DNA of 6,463 nucleotides from Lachnospiraceae bacterium (GTDB taxonomy: Bacteria; Bacillota_A; Clostridia; Lachnospirales; Lachnospiraceae): positions 1-6,463 of the forward strand of contig JAFYAD010000022.1 of the NCBI GenBank assembly GCA_017540915.1. Direction: 5' to 3'. A program made the position numbers and the translations under genes. Under the pieces are notes generated by a model. That model was not told where the DNA came from and did no database searches. It saw only the letters and a program-made list of their open reading frames with translations. Below, piece by piece: positions 5,938 through 6,463 of the stretch. The first letter of the stretch is position 1; the number at the start of each line of letters is the position of its first letter.

Positions 5938-6463
5938 TTAAGCGTGAGTGTAGACCCACTCTCCACCTACCATGGTTCCAAGAACGGGCGAATCCTGGAT
6001 ATGCTCCGGATCGCACTTGGTAATATCATCGCCAAGTACCACCAGATCTGCTTCCTTCCCGACAGTAATACTGCCCAGCCTGTCATCACAAAGCATCTGA
6101 TAAGCCTCATTAATGGTGGTCGCTTCTATCATCTGTTCAATGGAAACGCGCTCGTTTGCACCATGCAATGTATCCGGGCGTCCGGGGAGCTGACGTAACA
6201 CGCCCTTCTGTATGCCGATAAGAGGATATGCCGGATTGGTAACGGGATAATCACTGGCAGAAGTCACTACCACACCGGCATCAAAGAATGCCTTCATCGG
6301 AAGCTGATCTTCAGCACGTTCTTCTCCAAGGACAGCAACCATCATACCGAAATAATCCGGATCCATATCAAACCAGTGGGGATCCGTTGAGGCTATAACA
6401 TTAAGCTTAGCCATACGGGGGATATCTGCTCTGTCCACTACCTGAAGGTGAGTAACGGCATCC
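5938..6463 (-). CDS. YtcJ-like amidohydrolase (amidohydrolase 3 family), C-terminal part, cut by window edge
   Basis: This is the C-terminal 174 or so codons of a metal-dependent hydrolase; the frame stays open to the right edge, so the start and roughly two thirds of the protein lie outside. The visible part begins DAVTHLQVVDRADIPRM, whose His matches the metal ligand after the sixth strand of the TIM barrel in this family. Next come a PHWF segment and GVVVTSASDYPVT, whose Asp is the usual final metal or catalytic acid. The tail LGSITVGKEADLVVLGDDI is the typical return to the small beta-sandwich domain. The GTG at 6438 is internal and is not the start. Family members hydrolyse C-N bonds in amides or related compounds in the cytoplasm; the substrate here is unknown. 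It is upstream-most in the visible operon, 63 nt before the next amidohydrolase. It looks closer to the canonical YtcJ pattern than the two downstream paralogues do. The family call is firm; the function is open. Confidence 0.92.
   Translation of the reverse strand, partial: DAVTHLQVVDRADIPRMAKLNVIASTDPHWFDMDPDYFGMMVAVLGEERAEDQLPMKAFFDAGVVVTSASDYPVTNPAYPLIGIQKGVLRQLPGRPDTLHGANERVSIEQMIEATTINEAYQMLCDDRLGSITVGKEADLVVLGDDITKCDPEHIQDSPVLGTMVGGEWVYTHA

Noticed and set aside
1..6463. CRISPR array, tRNA or rRNA gene, insertion sequence, or phage genes
   Set aside because: No regularly spaced repeats, tRNA-like fold, transposase motif or phage gene was seen on either strand.

Overview
The window reads as a piece of a Gram-positive, probably Clostridia-type (Lachnospiraceae-like) chromosome. 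The basis is moderate-to-low GC, strong AGGAG-type ribosome binding sites ahead of the genes, tight same-strand packing, and the protein families present. The taxonomic call is inference; no rRNA or tRNA gene is present to anchor it.

Every supportable gene lies on the minus strand, so transcription runs from the right edge to the left. In transcript order: (1) the C-terminal part of a YtcJ-like amidohydrolase, cut by the right edge (5938-6463); (2) a complete amidohydrolase-3 family protein (4192-5874); (3) a type-B carboxylesterase whose ATG overlaps the stop of gene 2 by 8 nt (2568-4199); (4) a second complete amidohydrolase-3 protein (814-2514); (5) a small six-helix membrane protein of unknown family (197-757). 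Gaps between genes are 63 nt or less, so this looks like one operon whose promoter is off the right edge. A weak internal promoter may precede gene 4.

The two complete amidohydrolases have the family's metal-ligand set and the esterase has its catalytic triad, so these look like active enzymes. The simplest reading is a cytoplasmic hydrolytic module: three diverged metal-dependent C-N hydrolases plus one serine esterase, acting on related amide, carbamate or ester compounds, with a membrane protein at the end. The substrate cannot be read from the sequence, and no regulator, classical transporter or mobile element is visible.

The left end (1-196) has no convincing gene. It holds an 18-bp hairpin nested in a longer interrupted inverted repeat just after the last stop codon, and a good sigma-A-like promoter (TTGTCA, 17 nt, GATAAT on the minus strand) pointing out of the window. 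This region probably marks the end of the operon and the start of the next transcription unit. The hairpin lacks the U-tract of a classical intrinsic terminator.
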